DNA from: DASPWW01 sp963756745
GTDB lineage: Bacteria; Actinomycetota; Thermoleophilia; Solirubrobacterales; 70-9
NCBI GenBank assembly: GCA_963756745.1
Contig: CAVWOU010000009.1
Location: 62,001-126,000 of the forward strand
DNA: 64,000 bases
Reading direction: 5' to 3'
The notes below the pieces were generated by a model. That model saw only the letters and a list, made by a program, of their open reading frames with translations, made no database searches and had not been told where the DNA came from. Shown here in pieces: positions 56,466 to 64,000 of the stretch. Made by a program: the position numbers and the translations under genes. Positions within the stretch are counted from its first letter, which is position 1. Every line of letters begins with the position of its first letter.

Positions 56466-56741
56466 ATGCGGGTCGTCGCGTCGGCACGCGCTGTCCAGCT
56501 CGTCCGGGAGCGGGGCGGTCGCCTGTACGTTTGGCGCACACGACGCACTCCCGGCTGTGAGGGGATGGTGTTCCTGCGCGCGTCCGACCGCCCGCCGGTC
56601 GGGATCGAGTTCGACCGCGTGCCCTTTGGGCCGTTCGAGCTCCACCTCGGCCCTCTGAGCGAGCAGCCTGCCGAGCTGCAGCTCGACGCTCACGGGGACC
56701 GCTTCGAGGCGCGCCCCGACGGGTGCGCGTGGGTGATCTAG
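56466..56741 (+). CDS. Small conserved protein of unknown function
   Basis: A 91-residue protein, start ATG 56466, with a mixed beta pattern (SARAVQLVRERGGRLYVWRT, then GIEFDRVPFGPFELHL). No family is recognised. TACCCT-GGCC upstream looks like a leaderless start. It converges on the DmdA-like gene. Confidence 0.5.
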   Translation: MRVVASARAVQLVRERGGRLYVWRTRRTPGCEGMVFLRASDRPPVGIEFDRVPFGPFELHLGPLSEQPAELQLDAHGDRFEARPDGCAWVI

Positions 56742-56763
56742 GTGTAGCTCCCGACCAGCTCGG

Positions 56764-57966
56764 TCAGTCTTGGCCGCGCGCCGTGCCCGCGAGCTGCTGC
56801 TTCGGGGTCTCCTTCTTCGGGTCGATGAACGGCTTCTCGACGATCACGGCCGAGGTCCTGGCCTCCGGCCGCTCGACCTCGAGCTCGGTGCCGAGGTCAG
56901 CGTGCTCGGTGGGGACCATGGCGTAGCCGATGTTCTTCTCGAGCCGCGGTGAGAAGCAGGCCGAGGTCACCTCCCCGATGCGCCCGCCGTCCTTGTGGAC
57001 AGGGAAGAGGTCGATCATGGAGCCGTCGTTGTAGGCGCCGAGCCGCTCGCCGCCGATCTCCACGCCCACGAGCTTGCGCTTCGCGCCCTCCCCCTTGATG
57101 CGCGCGAGCGCCTCCTTGCCGATGAAGTCGGAGCCCTGCTCGAGGTCGACCATCCAGTCATAGCCCATGCCGACCTCGTACGGGTTCGTGTCGTACCACA
57201 TGTCGGCCCCGAGGGCGAGGATGCCGCCCTCGATCCGGCGGATATGGCACGGTCCGATGACGGCGAGGTCGTGTGGCTTGCCCGCCTCGAGCACGGCGTC
57301 CCACAGCTTCACGCCATTCCGACTGGCCTCGTACAGGTAGATCTCGTAGCCGAGCTCTCCCGTGTAGCCGGTGCGGGAGACTAGGACCTTCATGCCGTCC
57401 AACTCGAAGGGCCGCAGGTAGTAGTAGGGGATCTCGAGGATGCTGTCGCCGAAGAGGTCCACCATCACGTCCTTCGACTTCGGCCCCTGGACCTGCACGG
57501 GCCCGACGTCGATCTCCTTGATGGCGACGTCGTAGTCGGAGTTGTGCGCGACGCCCCGCGCCCACAGCTCCACGTCGCTGTCGGCCAGCGACAGCCAGAA
57601 GCGGTTCTCCTCCACGCGCATCAGCACGGGGTCGTTGATGATGCCCCCGTCAGGCAGGCACAGGAAGACGTACTTGCACTGCTCCACCGCGCACTTGTTC
57701 AGGTCACGGGCGACAAGCAGGTTGGTGAAGTCGAAGGCGTCGGGGCCGCTGATCTCGATCTGCCGTTCGACTCCCACGTCCCACAGCGTGACGCCGTTCA
57801 GCAGGTGCCAGTACTCCTCGATCGGATCCCCGTACTGCCGTGGGTGGTACGTGTGGTTGTAGACGCTGTACATCGCCACGCCGTGGCGGCGCGACGCGTA
57901 GAAGTACGGCGACTTTCGAATCCGGGTGTACAGCAGGATCTCGGGGTGCTCATTCACCTGTGCCAA
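56764..57966 (-). CDS. DmdA-like THF-dependent aminomethyltransferase (GcvT family)
   Basis: A 400-residue GcvT-fold protein. MYSVYNHTYHPRQYGDP, LWDVGVERQIEISGPDAFDF and FWLSLADSDVELWARG correspond to the diagnostic blocks of dimethylsulfoniopropionate demethylase DmdA; VSRTGYTGELGYEIYL is the general GcvT block. It probably moves a methyl group from a sulfonio or quaternary-ammonium substrate to THF, feeding the MTHFR-like protein before it. The substrate is uncertain (DMSP, glycine betaine or dimethylglycine). TTG 57966 with AGGAGGAG is the start. Confidence 0.72.
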   Translation of the reverse strand: MAQVNEHPEILLYTRIRKSPYFYASRRHGVAMYSVYNHTYHPRQYGDPIEEYWHLLNGVTLWDVGVERQIEISGPDAFDFTNLLVARDLNKCAVEQCKYVFLCLPDGGIINDPVLMRVEENRFWLSLADSDVELWARGVAHNSDYDVAIKEIDVGPVQVQGPKSKDVMVDLFGDSILEIPYYYLRPFELDGMKVLVSRTGYTGELGYEIYLYEASRNGVKLWDAVLEAGKPHDLAVIGPCHIRRIEGGILALGADMWYDTNPYEVGMGYDWMVDLEQGSDFIGKEALARIKGEGAKRKLVGVEIGGERLGAYNDGSMIDLFPVHKDGGRIGEVTSACFSPRLEKNIGYAMVPTEHADLGTELEVERPEARTSAVIVEKPFIDPKKETPKQQLAGTARGQD

Positions 57967-57980
57967 GGATGGTTCTCCTC

Positions 57981-58877
57981 CTACTCGTCGTTCTCTCGCG
58001 TCAGCCGCTCGACGAGCTGGCGGCGCCAGCTCTCCGTGCGCTCCAGCTCGTTGAAGGTGTAGAAGTGAAGGCCGCCGATCCTGGCGACCGGGTCGGCGAT
58101 CGACGGAACCAGCTGCTGGAGCAGCTTTGTGGGCGTGTACACGCGCGGCCGCGCAAGCCGCGCAAGCCAGCCGCGGTGAGCCCGCAGAAAGCGGGTCGAC
58201 TCGCCCAGCCCGATCTTGATCGAGATCCGAAGCAGTCTGCGGTTGTTGATCACGCCCGGGATTCCGATCCAGATCGGTAGATGCGTGTCCCGGTCGCGCA
58301 CCCGGCGAACCCAGGTCGCGATCACGTCCGCTTCGAAGCAGATCTGGCTGACGATGTACGTGGCCATCGGCTCCTTCTCGAACATCGCCTCGATGGTTGT
58401 CTCGTCGCTTATGAAGTGATGGCTCTCGGGGTATCCGGAGATGCCAATGTCGGTGAATCGCCAACGCGGCTCGTGAATCGCCGACAGCAGATCGGCGGCG
58501 CCAGGGAAGTCACCCGCCTCCACCGCCGCGTCTCCGGCGATCACGAAGACCTCGTGTATGTCCGCCGCATGCAGCCGTGCAATCACCCCCTCGAGCTGCC
58601 CCTGATCGCGTATCAGGCGGGCCGACAGGTGTGGGACCACGTCGTAGCCGCGCCGCCTAAGGCGCTCCGCGAGCTCAAGCGTGGCTTCCAGCCCCCTGCT
58701 CGGAGAGGCGGTGATCGTGAGCTTGACCTCGGTGGGAACGTGCCGGGCGGCCGCGTCCTCGATCCCGTTCAAGGGGAGGATCTCGTAGCGGGGGCGCTTC
58801 AGCGCCTCGATCAACGCCGCTCGGGACTCGGCTTCAGTCGCGGGGCTGGTGCGCACGGCCGACTCGATCCGGCCCAT
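57981..58877 (-). CDS. Methylenetetrahydrofolate reductase-like protein
   Basis: A TIM-barrel protein of 298 residues. VKLTITASPSRGLEATLELAE, VPHLSARLIRDQGQLEGVI, GISGYPESHHFISDETTIE and MATYIVSQICFEADVIATWV follow the MetF order. It would convert methyl-THF or methylene-THF made by the demethylases. The C-terminal extension (PRVYTPTKLLQQLVP and GGLHFYTFNELERTE) is as in MetF. ATG 58877, after AGGGTAGG, is preferred to upstream starts because residues before it belong to another protein. Confidence 0.75.
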   Translation of the reverse strand: MGRIESAVRTSPATEAESRAALIEALKRPRYEILPLNGIEDAAARHVPTEVKLTITASPSRGLEATLELAERLRRRGYDVVPHLSARLIRDQGQLEGVIARLHAADIHEVFVIAGDAAVEAGDFPGAADLLSAIHEPRWRFTDIGISGYPESHHFISDETTIEAMFEKEPMATYIVSQICFEADVIATWVRRVRDRDTHLPIWIGIPGVINNRRLLRISIKIGLGESTRFLRAHRGWLARLARPRVYTPTKLLQQLVPSIADPVARIGGLHFYTFNELERTESWRRQLVERLTRENDE

Positions 58878-58919
58878 CCTACCCTGCGTGGTGATATGCG
58901 ACGCTCGGGCGTCCGATTT

Positions 58920-58961
58920 CACCCCGCCCCCTATGATCACGACGCGCGTATTCTGCGGCAT
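58920..58961 (-). pseudogene. Remnant of an FAD-dependent oxidoreductase N-terminus
   Basis: In frame with the MTHFR-like gene, upstream of its start, is MPQNTRVVIIGGGV, the usual start of a DAO-type FAD protein, with no further similarity. It looks like a deletion scar: a dehydrogenase was lost between this start and the MTHFR gene. Confidence 0.4.
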
Positions 58962-59004
58962 CGGATCGGCCCCCCCGATGGCGATCGCTCTTGGCTCACG
59001 AGTC

Positions 59005-59014
59005 TGACATATCA
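59005..59014. promoter_or_regulatory. Candidate GntR operator, MTHFR/GntR intergenic
   Basis: TGACATATCA, one mismatch to TGATATATCA, between the divergent MTHFR-like and GntR genes. A weaker TGATATGCGA lies at about 58892-58901. Confidence 0.6.
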
Positions 59015-59044
59015 CGTTGGGAGGCAGGCGGTCAACCCGCTTCG

Positions 59045-59716
59045 GTGTCGGTGGCCAGGGGGAACGCCGGGGAGCGGCTGACCGGGCGGCCGATCGCCGA
59101 GCGCGCGTACTTCGAGTTGCGCGACCGCATCGTGACCTTGCGCCTGCCGCCCGGCACGGCGCTCGTCGAGGACTCGCTGATGAAAGAGCTCCAGATCGGT
59201 CGCACGCCGCTCCGCGAGGCCATCAAGCGGCTGGCGCTCGAGAACCTGGTCGAGGTCCGGCCGCGGCGCGGGACCTATGTCACCGAGGTCAACGTGGCCG
59301 ACATCGTCCACATCACCGAGGTCCGCGCGGAGCTCGAGGGCCATGCGGCCGAGCTGGCGGCCATGCGCACGGAGGACGAGGGTCGCGCCGAAGCCGAGGC
59401 CCTGCTGGCGGAGCTCGAGGAGCTCGATCCTCAGGACAGCGTCGCGCTCATGCACATCGATGAGCGCGTCCACCGGCTCACGTGGGAGACAGCGGGCAAT
59501 CCCTACCTCCTCAACACCCTCGAGGGCTACTTCGCGCTCTCGCTCCGCATCTGGTATCTCGTGCTCGACCGCGTCCCCGGACTGTGGACGGCGGTGCACG
59601 ACCAACGCGAGATGATCCAAGCCCTGATCGCGCACGACGGCCTGCGCGCCCGAGCGCTGATGAGGGAGCACGTGCTGGCCTTCCAACGGGAGATCGTCGT
59701 TGCCTTCACCCGCTAG
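59045..59716 (+). CDS. GntR-family regulator with FCD domain
   Basis: A repressor-type regulator of about 223 residues. The wHTH is in AYFELRDRIVTLRLPPGTAL and GRTPLREAIKRLALENLVEV. The FCD domain has the metal-binding pattern Asp in HIDERVHRL, then two His residues in AVHDQREMIQALIAHDG and ALMREHVLAF. It probably senses an organic acid or betaine-type ligand. The open frame runs back to 58991, but that would include the operator at 59005; GTG 59045 is chosen. A perfect palindrome sits just after it. Confidence 0.85.
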   Translation: MSVARGNAGERLTGRPIAERAYFELRDRIVTLRLPPGTALVEDSLMKELQIGRTPLREAIKRLALENLVEVRPRRGTYVTEVNVADIVHITEVRAELEGHAAELAAMRTEDEGRAEAEALLAELEELDPQDSVALMHIDERVHRLTWETAGNPYLLNTLEGYFALSLRIWYLVLDRVPGLWTAVHDQREMIQALIAHDGLRARALMREHVLAFQREIVVAFTR

Positions 59717-59726
59717 GCGTCGCGTG

Positions 59727-59736
59727 TGATATATCA
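59727..59736. promoter_or_regulatory. Perfect palindromic GntR operator candidate before the dehydrogenase gene
   Basis: TGATATATCA is self-complementary and lies 29 nt before the dehydrogenase start, between it and the GntR stop. Confidence 0.65.
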
Positions 59737-59764
59737 GCCCGTCTGCTAGCCGCGAGCTGACCTC

Positions 59765-62306
59765 TTGGCGGACCAGCCCCAACCATCCAGTTCCCTCCCG
59801 GCCGCGGCGCGAGCGGTCGTGATCGGCGCTGGCATCGTCGGTAACAGCATCGTTCATCACCTCGCCCGGCTCGGGTGGAGCGAGCTCGTGCTGATCGACA
59901 AGGGGCCGCTGCCCAACCCCGGTGGCTCGACCGGGCACGCATCCAACTTCATCTTCCCGGTCGACCACTCGCGCGAGATCACCGCGCTCACCCTCGACAG
60001 CATGGAGCAGTACGGACAGCTGGGCGTGTTCACCGAATGTGGGGGGTTCGAACTGGCCCGCACCGAGCAGCGCATGGAAGAGCTCCGGCGCCGGATGGCC
60101 TCCGCCGCGTCGTGGGGAGTCGAGCCGGCCTCGCTGCTGCCCCCCGCCGAGGTCAAGGAGCTCGTCCCCTACATCGACGAGAGCGTGATCATCGGCGGCT
60201 TCTACACGCCGACCGGGGGAGTGGTCGATCCGGTGCGCGCCGGGACGCTGATGCGTGAGCGCGCCGAGCAGTCGGGCGCCCTGACCGTCTCGGCGAGCAA
60301 CGAGGTGCTCGGGATCGACGTCGCGCACGGGCAGGTAAAGCGCGTGCGCACGAGCCAGGGCGACATCGACACCGACTCGGTCGTGATCTGCTGCGGCGTG
60401 TGGAGTCCGCGTGTGGCACGCATGGCCGGCGCGGCGATCCCGCTGACGCCGGCGGTCCACCAGATGATCGACATCGGCCCGGTGCCGCGCTTCGCGAACG
60501 CCGAGGGCGCGATCGAGTATCCGATCGTGCGGGACATGGACCCGAACATGTACGAGCGACAGGATGGCGGCGACCTCGAGGTCGGGTCATACGCCCATCG
60601 CCCGATTCTCCCCGACCCCGACGAGATCCCCTCCCTCGAGGAGGCAGAGCTGTCGCCGACCGAGCTCCCGTTCACGGAAGACGACTTCGCACAGCAAATG
60701 GAGCATGCTCGCGAGCTGATTCCCGAGATCCTCGGCGACGAGTCGGTGGGCATCAAGCGCGCCATCAACGGCCTGCTCTCGCTGACGCCGGATGCACAGC
60801 CGATCCTCGGCGAGACACCCGAGGTCAAGGGTCTGTGGTCGGCCGCCGCCGTGTGGATCAAGGAGGGCCCCGGTGTTGGCCGCGCGATGGCCGAGTGGAT
60901 CGCCCACGGCGATCCCGAGATCGACCTCCACGGCTCGGACGTCGCCCGGTTCTACGACTGTCAGAAGACCGTCGCCCACGTCAGAGCGCGCGCCGCCGAG
61001 GGCTTCAACAAGACGTACGGCATCGTCCATCCCGGCGAGCAGTGGGAGTCGGACCGCCCGGTCCGGCTGCCGCCGTTCTACGAGCGCGAGCGGGAGCTCG
61101 GCGCCGTGTTCTTCGAGGCCGCCGGCTGGGAGCGCCCGCACTGGTACGAGTCGAATCGGCCGCTGCTCGAGCGGTACGCCGGGCGAGTGGAGCGACCGCG
61201 AAGCGGAGTGGGACTCGCGCTGGTGGTCGCCGATCATCAACGCCGAGCACCTCGCGATGCGCGACGGCGTGGCGATGTTCGACCTCACCGCCTTCTGCGT
61301 CTTCGACGTTGTCGGACCCGGCGCGCTCGAGAGCGTGCAGCGAGTCGCCGTACGCCAGATGGACGTGAAGCTCGGGCGTGTCGTCTACACCCCGATCCTG
61401 ACGCCCGGCGGCGGTTTCCGCGCCGACCTGACGATCATGCGGCTCGGCGACGAGCACTTCCGGGTCGTCACGGGCGGCGCGCACGGCATGGCGGACCTGA
61501 AGTGGTTCTCCGACCACCTGGCCGAGGACGGCAGCGCGCAGATCTTCGACCTCACCTCGGGCTGGTGCACCCTCGGTCTTTGGGGGCCGCGGTCGCGCGA
61601 CGTGCTCGAGAGCATCACGAGCGACGACGTCTCGCACGAGGGCTTCCCGTTCGCTTCCTGCAGCACGATTGAGATCGACTCGCTGCGCGTGCTGGCGTCG
61701 CGCATCTCGTACGTCGGCGACCGGGGGTGGGAGCTCCACGTCCCGATCGAGCAGGGCGCCAGGCTGTGGGACATCGTGTGGGAGGCCGGCCGGCCACACG
61801 GGGTCGTGCCCGCCGGGATCGGCGTGTACGGCACCACCGGTCGGCTGGAGAAGTGCTACCGGGCGTACGGGTTCGAGCTCGACGGCGATTACAACGTCGT
61901 CGAGGCGGGCATGGCGTGGGGCAAGGTCAAGGATCACGACTTCGTCGGCAAGGAGGCGCATGTGCGCCACCGCGAGGAGGAGCCGGCGGCGGTGATGTGC
62001 ACGCTCACCGTCGACGACCACACCGCGAGCAACGGGCAGTCGCGCTACATGCTCGGCGACGAGCCGATCCTGACTCGCGACGGAGCGCCGCTAACCGACC
62101 GCAAGGGGCGGCGCTCGTTCGTGACGAGCGCCGGCGCGGGCCCATCGCTGGGCAAGCACATCCTGCTTTCGTACCTGCCTCCGGAGCACGCGAACGTCGG
62201 CGAGAAGCTGGCCGTGGAATACATGGGCGAGCGTTACCCCGTGACCGTCGAGGTCGCCGACTCGACACCCCTGTTCGACCCGGACAACGAGCGGATCCGG
62301 TCCTGA
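59765..62306 (+). CDS. Dimethylglycine/sarcosine dehydrogenase-like FAD and GcvT fusion, one frameshift
   Basis: A two-domain protein of about 847 residues. N-terminal FAD-dependent DAO domain: AVVIGAGIVGNSIVHHLARLGW, then PNPGGSTGHASNFIFP (flavin attachment region) and DAQPILGETPEVKGLW. The C-terminal GcvT domain (EAEWDSRWWSPIINAEHLAM to TSAGAGPSLGKHILL) would capture the released formaldehyde on THF. It is the last step set from dimethylglycine toward glycine (inference). A G inserted near 61194 (GGGCGAG) changes frame between the domains; both are otherwise intact. Start TTG 59765. Confidence 0.82.
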
Positions 62307-62321
62307 GCAGCGGGCGCGCGA

Positions 62322-62897
62322 CTAATCGCGGGGCAAGGCTCCGCGCAGCCGGGCCTGAGCGCGCTCCAACCGCTTGCCCTCGATCGCGAGCTCGGGGTCG
62401 AGCAAGACCTGAAACAGCAGCCCGTAGAACAGCGCCAGCGTCAGGCCGGCCGCGTCCCTGCCGGCTTCGTCGTCTCCGAGGCCCAGCAGCGAGGCGACGG
62501 TCGGGCGCGTGCGGCCGAAGCCATCGGCGAGCATCTCCCTGATCCGCGGGTCGTGCTGGGCCTTCGCGAGCGCCCCGACCATGTTCCTGGCGAGTCCCGT
62601 GTGGCGCCGGCGGGTGACCTCGATCACCTCGCCCGCTCGCCGGTACCTCTCGGCCGGCGCCCGCGACTCCACGCCGCCGAGGCCGCTTGCGACCTCCTCG
62701 AGCCACCGATCGAGCCCCTCGATCACCGCCTCGGTCACGAGGTCGTCCTTGGAGCCGAAGTGGTAGTTGATCGATGCGAGGTTGGCGCCGGACTCCTCGG
62801 CGATCGCTCGCGCCGTGATCCGTTCCGGAGGCAGGCGCTCGAGGCAGCGCAGGGTGCCCTCGATGAGGCGCGACCTGTTGCTGCGCTGAGGGCTCAC
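62322..62897 (-). CDS. TetR-family regulator
   Basis: A 191-residue regulator with the N-terminal HTH RITARAIAEESGANLASINYHFGSKDDL. The C-terminal region (GLARNMVGALAKAQHDPRIREML) is of the type with DUF1956-like C-termini. It diverges from the DoxX-like gene and converges on the dehydrogenase gene. AAAC-N9-GTTT at 62935-62951 is a candidate operator. Confidence 0.85.
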   Translation of the reverse strand: MSPQRSNRSRLIEGTLRCLERLPPERITARAIAEESGANLASINYHFGSKDDLVTEAVIEGLDRWLEEVASGLGGVESRAPAERYRRAGEVIEVTRRRHTGLARNMVGALAKAQHDPRIREMLADGFGRTRPTVASLLGLGDDEAGRDAAGLTLALFYGLLFQVLLDPELAIEGKRLERAQARLRGALPRD

Positions 62898-62934
62898 TGG
62901 ACCGCTTCACGCCTGCCTGCTGACGGACACCTTG

Positions 62935-62951
62935 AAACTATACATATGTTT
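62935..62951. promoter_or_regulatory. Candidate TetR operator
   Basis: AAAC TATACATAT GTTT, an inverted repeat with an AT centre, in the gap between the divergent TetR and DoxX-like genes. Confidence 0.45.
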
Positions 62952-62993
62952 AGAATCAGGCCGAACCGTCAATCGAATCGATGGAGCTGCCGC

Positions 62994-63344
62994 ATGTTCG
63001 TCGCCACCCTCGTCGTCTCCCTGCTCCTCGCCGCCCTGCTGTCGTATGCCGCGGTCAGGAAGCTCGGTCACAGCGAGCCGGTCGTCGCGACCTACGCGCG
63101 TGTCGGCGTGCCGGAGGACAAGCTCGACTACCTCGCCGCGATCCTGCTCGCCGGCGCCGCGGGCCTGGCGGTCGGTCTCGTGTGGGCCCCGATCGGCGTC
63201 GCCGCCGCGATCGGCGTGATCGCCTACTTCGTCCTCGCGGTCGCGTCTCACATCAGGGCCGGCGACACCGAGAACCTGCCCACGCCCGCAGCGATCCTGG
63301 TGATCGCCGTCTCCGCCCTGGTCCTGCGGATCGCGACGCTGTAG
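62994..63344 (+). CDS. DoxX-like membrane protein
   Basis: A 116-residue, four-helix membrane protein: FVATLVVSLLLAALLSYAA, RKLGHSEPVVATYARVGVPE, LDYLAAILLAGAAGLAVGLV and AAAIGVIAYFVLAVASHI. The DoxX-like family (DUF4267-like) is linked to respiration or stress. Regulated by the divergent TetR protein (inference). Confidence 0.75.
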   Translation: MFVATLVVSLLLAALLSYAAVRKLGHSEPVVATYARVGVPEDKLDYLAAILLAGAAGLAVGLVWAPIGVAAAIGVIAYFVLAVASHIRAGDTENLPTPAAILVIAVSALVLRIATL

Positions 63345-63347
63345 CCC

Positions 63348-64000
63348 CTACGCCATCTCGCCCAGCCGCCGCTCGAGCAGCCGCCGCTCTGGGTCCGAGT
63401 GGACGACCTCGAGCGCGCGCTCGTACTCGGACCGCGCCTCGTCGAACCGGCCGAGTCGCCGTAGCAGCTCGGCCCGCGTCGAGTGGAGGTACTGGTAGCG
63501 ATCGAGCTCGAGCGGCTCGATGAGCGCCAGCGCGGCCTCGACGTCGCCCGCCTCCGCGATCGCAACCGCGCGATTCAACTCGACCACAGGCGAGCCGGTG
63601 AGCCGGGCGAGCTCCCGGTACAACCCCGCGATCGCGGGCCAGTCCTGCGACTCCTCCGTGTGCAGGGCCGCGATCGCGGCCTGAAGCGTGTACTGACCGC
63701 GCCCGCCCAGCGCCACCGCGCGATCGAGCGTCCGCCGTCCCTCCGCGATCTGGTTCCCGTCCCAGAGCGAGCGATCCTGATCGCGCAGCAGCACGACGGT
63801 GCCGTTCGCGAACCGGGCGTCGCGCCGAGCGTCGTTGAGCAGCATCAGGGCGAGCAGGCCGTGCGCCTCGGGCTCGTCAGGCATCAGCTCGGCGAGCGCG
63901 CGCCCGAGCCGGATCGCGTCTGCCGACAGCTCACCGCGGCCTGCGTAACCCTCGTTGAAGATCAGGTAGACGACCGCGAGCACAGCGGCCAGCCGGTCGG
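63348..64000 (-). CDS. ECF sigma factor with C-terminal TPR-like domain (ECF42 type), partial
   Basis: The visible 217 residues are the C-terminal part: VLAVVYLIFNEGYAGRGELS is the DUF6596 start that follows the sigma regions, then AHGLLALMLLNDARRDAR, DRAVALGGRGQYTLQAAIAALH and tandem helix pairs (YRELARLTGSPVVELNRAVA). The HTH part lies beyond the right edge. In this group the partner is usually a DGPF-domain (YCII) protein, which would lie out of view. Confidence 0.8.
   Translation of the reverse strand, partial: DRLAAVLAVVYLIFNEGYAGRGELSADAIRLGRALAELMPDEPEAHGLLALMLLNDARRDARFANGTVVLLRDQDRSLWDGNQIAEGRRTLDRAVALGGRGQYTLQAAIAALHTEESQDWPAIAGLYRELARLTGSPVVELNRAVAIAEAGDVEAALALIEPLELDRYQYLHSTRAELLRRLGRFDEARSEYERALEVVHSDPERRLLERRLGEMA

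Overview
The window is a GC-rich chromosomal segment with actinobacterial gene content: an F420-type nitroreductase, a LexA with GAAC-N4-GTTC boxes, a cyclic di-AMP (ydaO-type) riboswitch before a cell-wall gene, a class-I encapsulin and a group 1h [NiFe] hydrogenase. An uncultured soil member of the Thermoleophilia (Solirubrobacterales/Gaiellales) would fit, but that is inference; there is no 16S gene. No transposase, integrase, phage gene or CRISPR array was seen.

Layout. 0-3 kb: 2-oxoglutarate:ferredoxin oxidoreductase (korAB), with a LexA box between it and a divergent gene running off the left edge. 3-16 kb: housekeeping and small-enzyme genes (PPC-domain and VOC proteins, two HtrA-type proteases diverging from an HxlR regulator, methyltransferase, aldo/keto reductase, class III aminotransferase, F420-type reductase, ACT protein, DUF255 protein, ZIP transporter, glutamine synthetase). 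A 167-nt imperfect hairpin between the ACT and DUF255 genes looks like a structured RNA read from the minus strand. 16-20 kb: Cys-less carboxymuconolactone-type protein, c-di-AMP riboswitch with an RlpA-like exoprotein, a penicillin-recognising serine hydrolase, rnpB, lexA and tRNA-Leu(GAG). 20-27 kb: membrane proteins, an ECF sigma factor, an alpha/beta-hydrolase-adenylate cyclase fusion and small conserved proteins.

27.5-42.7 kb: one minus-strand operon, read from 42.7 down to 27.5 kb, for a high-affinity group 1h [NiFe] hydrogenase: hypC, hypC-like/hupF, hypD, hypE, small and large subunits, NifU-like, DUF5947, DUF6084, an accessory protein, maturation protease, hypA, hypB, SIS protein, hypF and a nickel permease. 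It would allow scavenging of trace H2. Most of its genes are interrupted by 1-nt frameshifts at a density far above the rest of the window. The reading frames resume with conserved sequence each time, which points to base-calling or assembly error rather than decay.

43.3-49.75 kb: a 3.06-kb tandem duplication. Each unit holds a thiolase and DsbA-like pair (minus strand) diverging from an encapsulated ferritin and encapsulin shell pair (plus strand). Unit 1 has a frameshift in the thiolase; unit 2 has a frameshift in the shell gene and a DsbA gene truncated at the junction.

49.8-62.9 kb: a quaternary-amine/one-carbon locus: permease, GMC (choline-type) dehydrogenase, aldehyde dehydrogenase, DUF294 signalling protein, DmdA-like THF-dependent demethylase, MTHFR-like protein, GntR/FCD regulator and a dimethylglycine/sarcosine dehydrogenase. 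A TGATATATCA-type palindrome recurs in its three promoter regions and is a candidate operator for the GntR protein. The right end has a TetR regulator, a DoxX-like protein and a partial ECF-type sigma factor.

Positions that I counted by hand from the sequence (sites, junctions, frameshifts) may be off by 1-2 nt.
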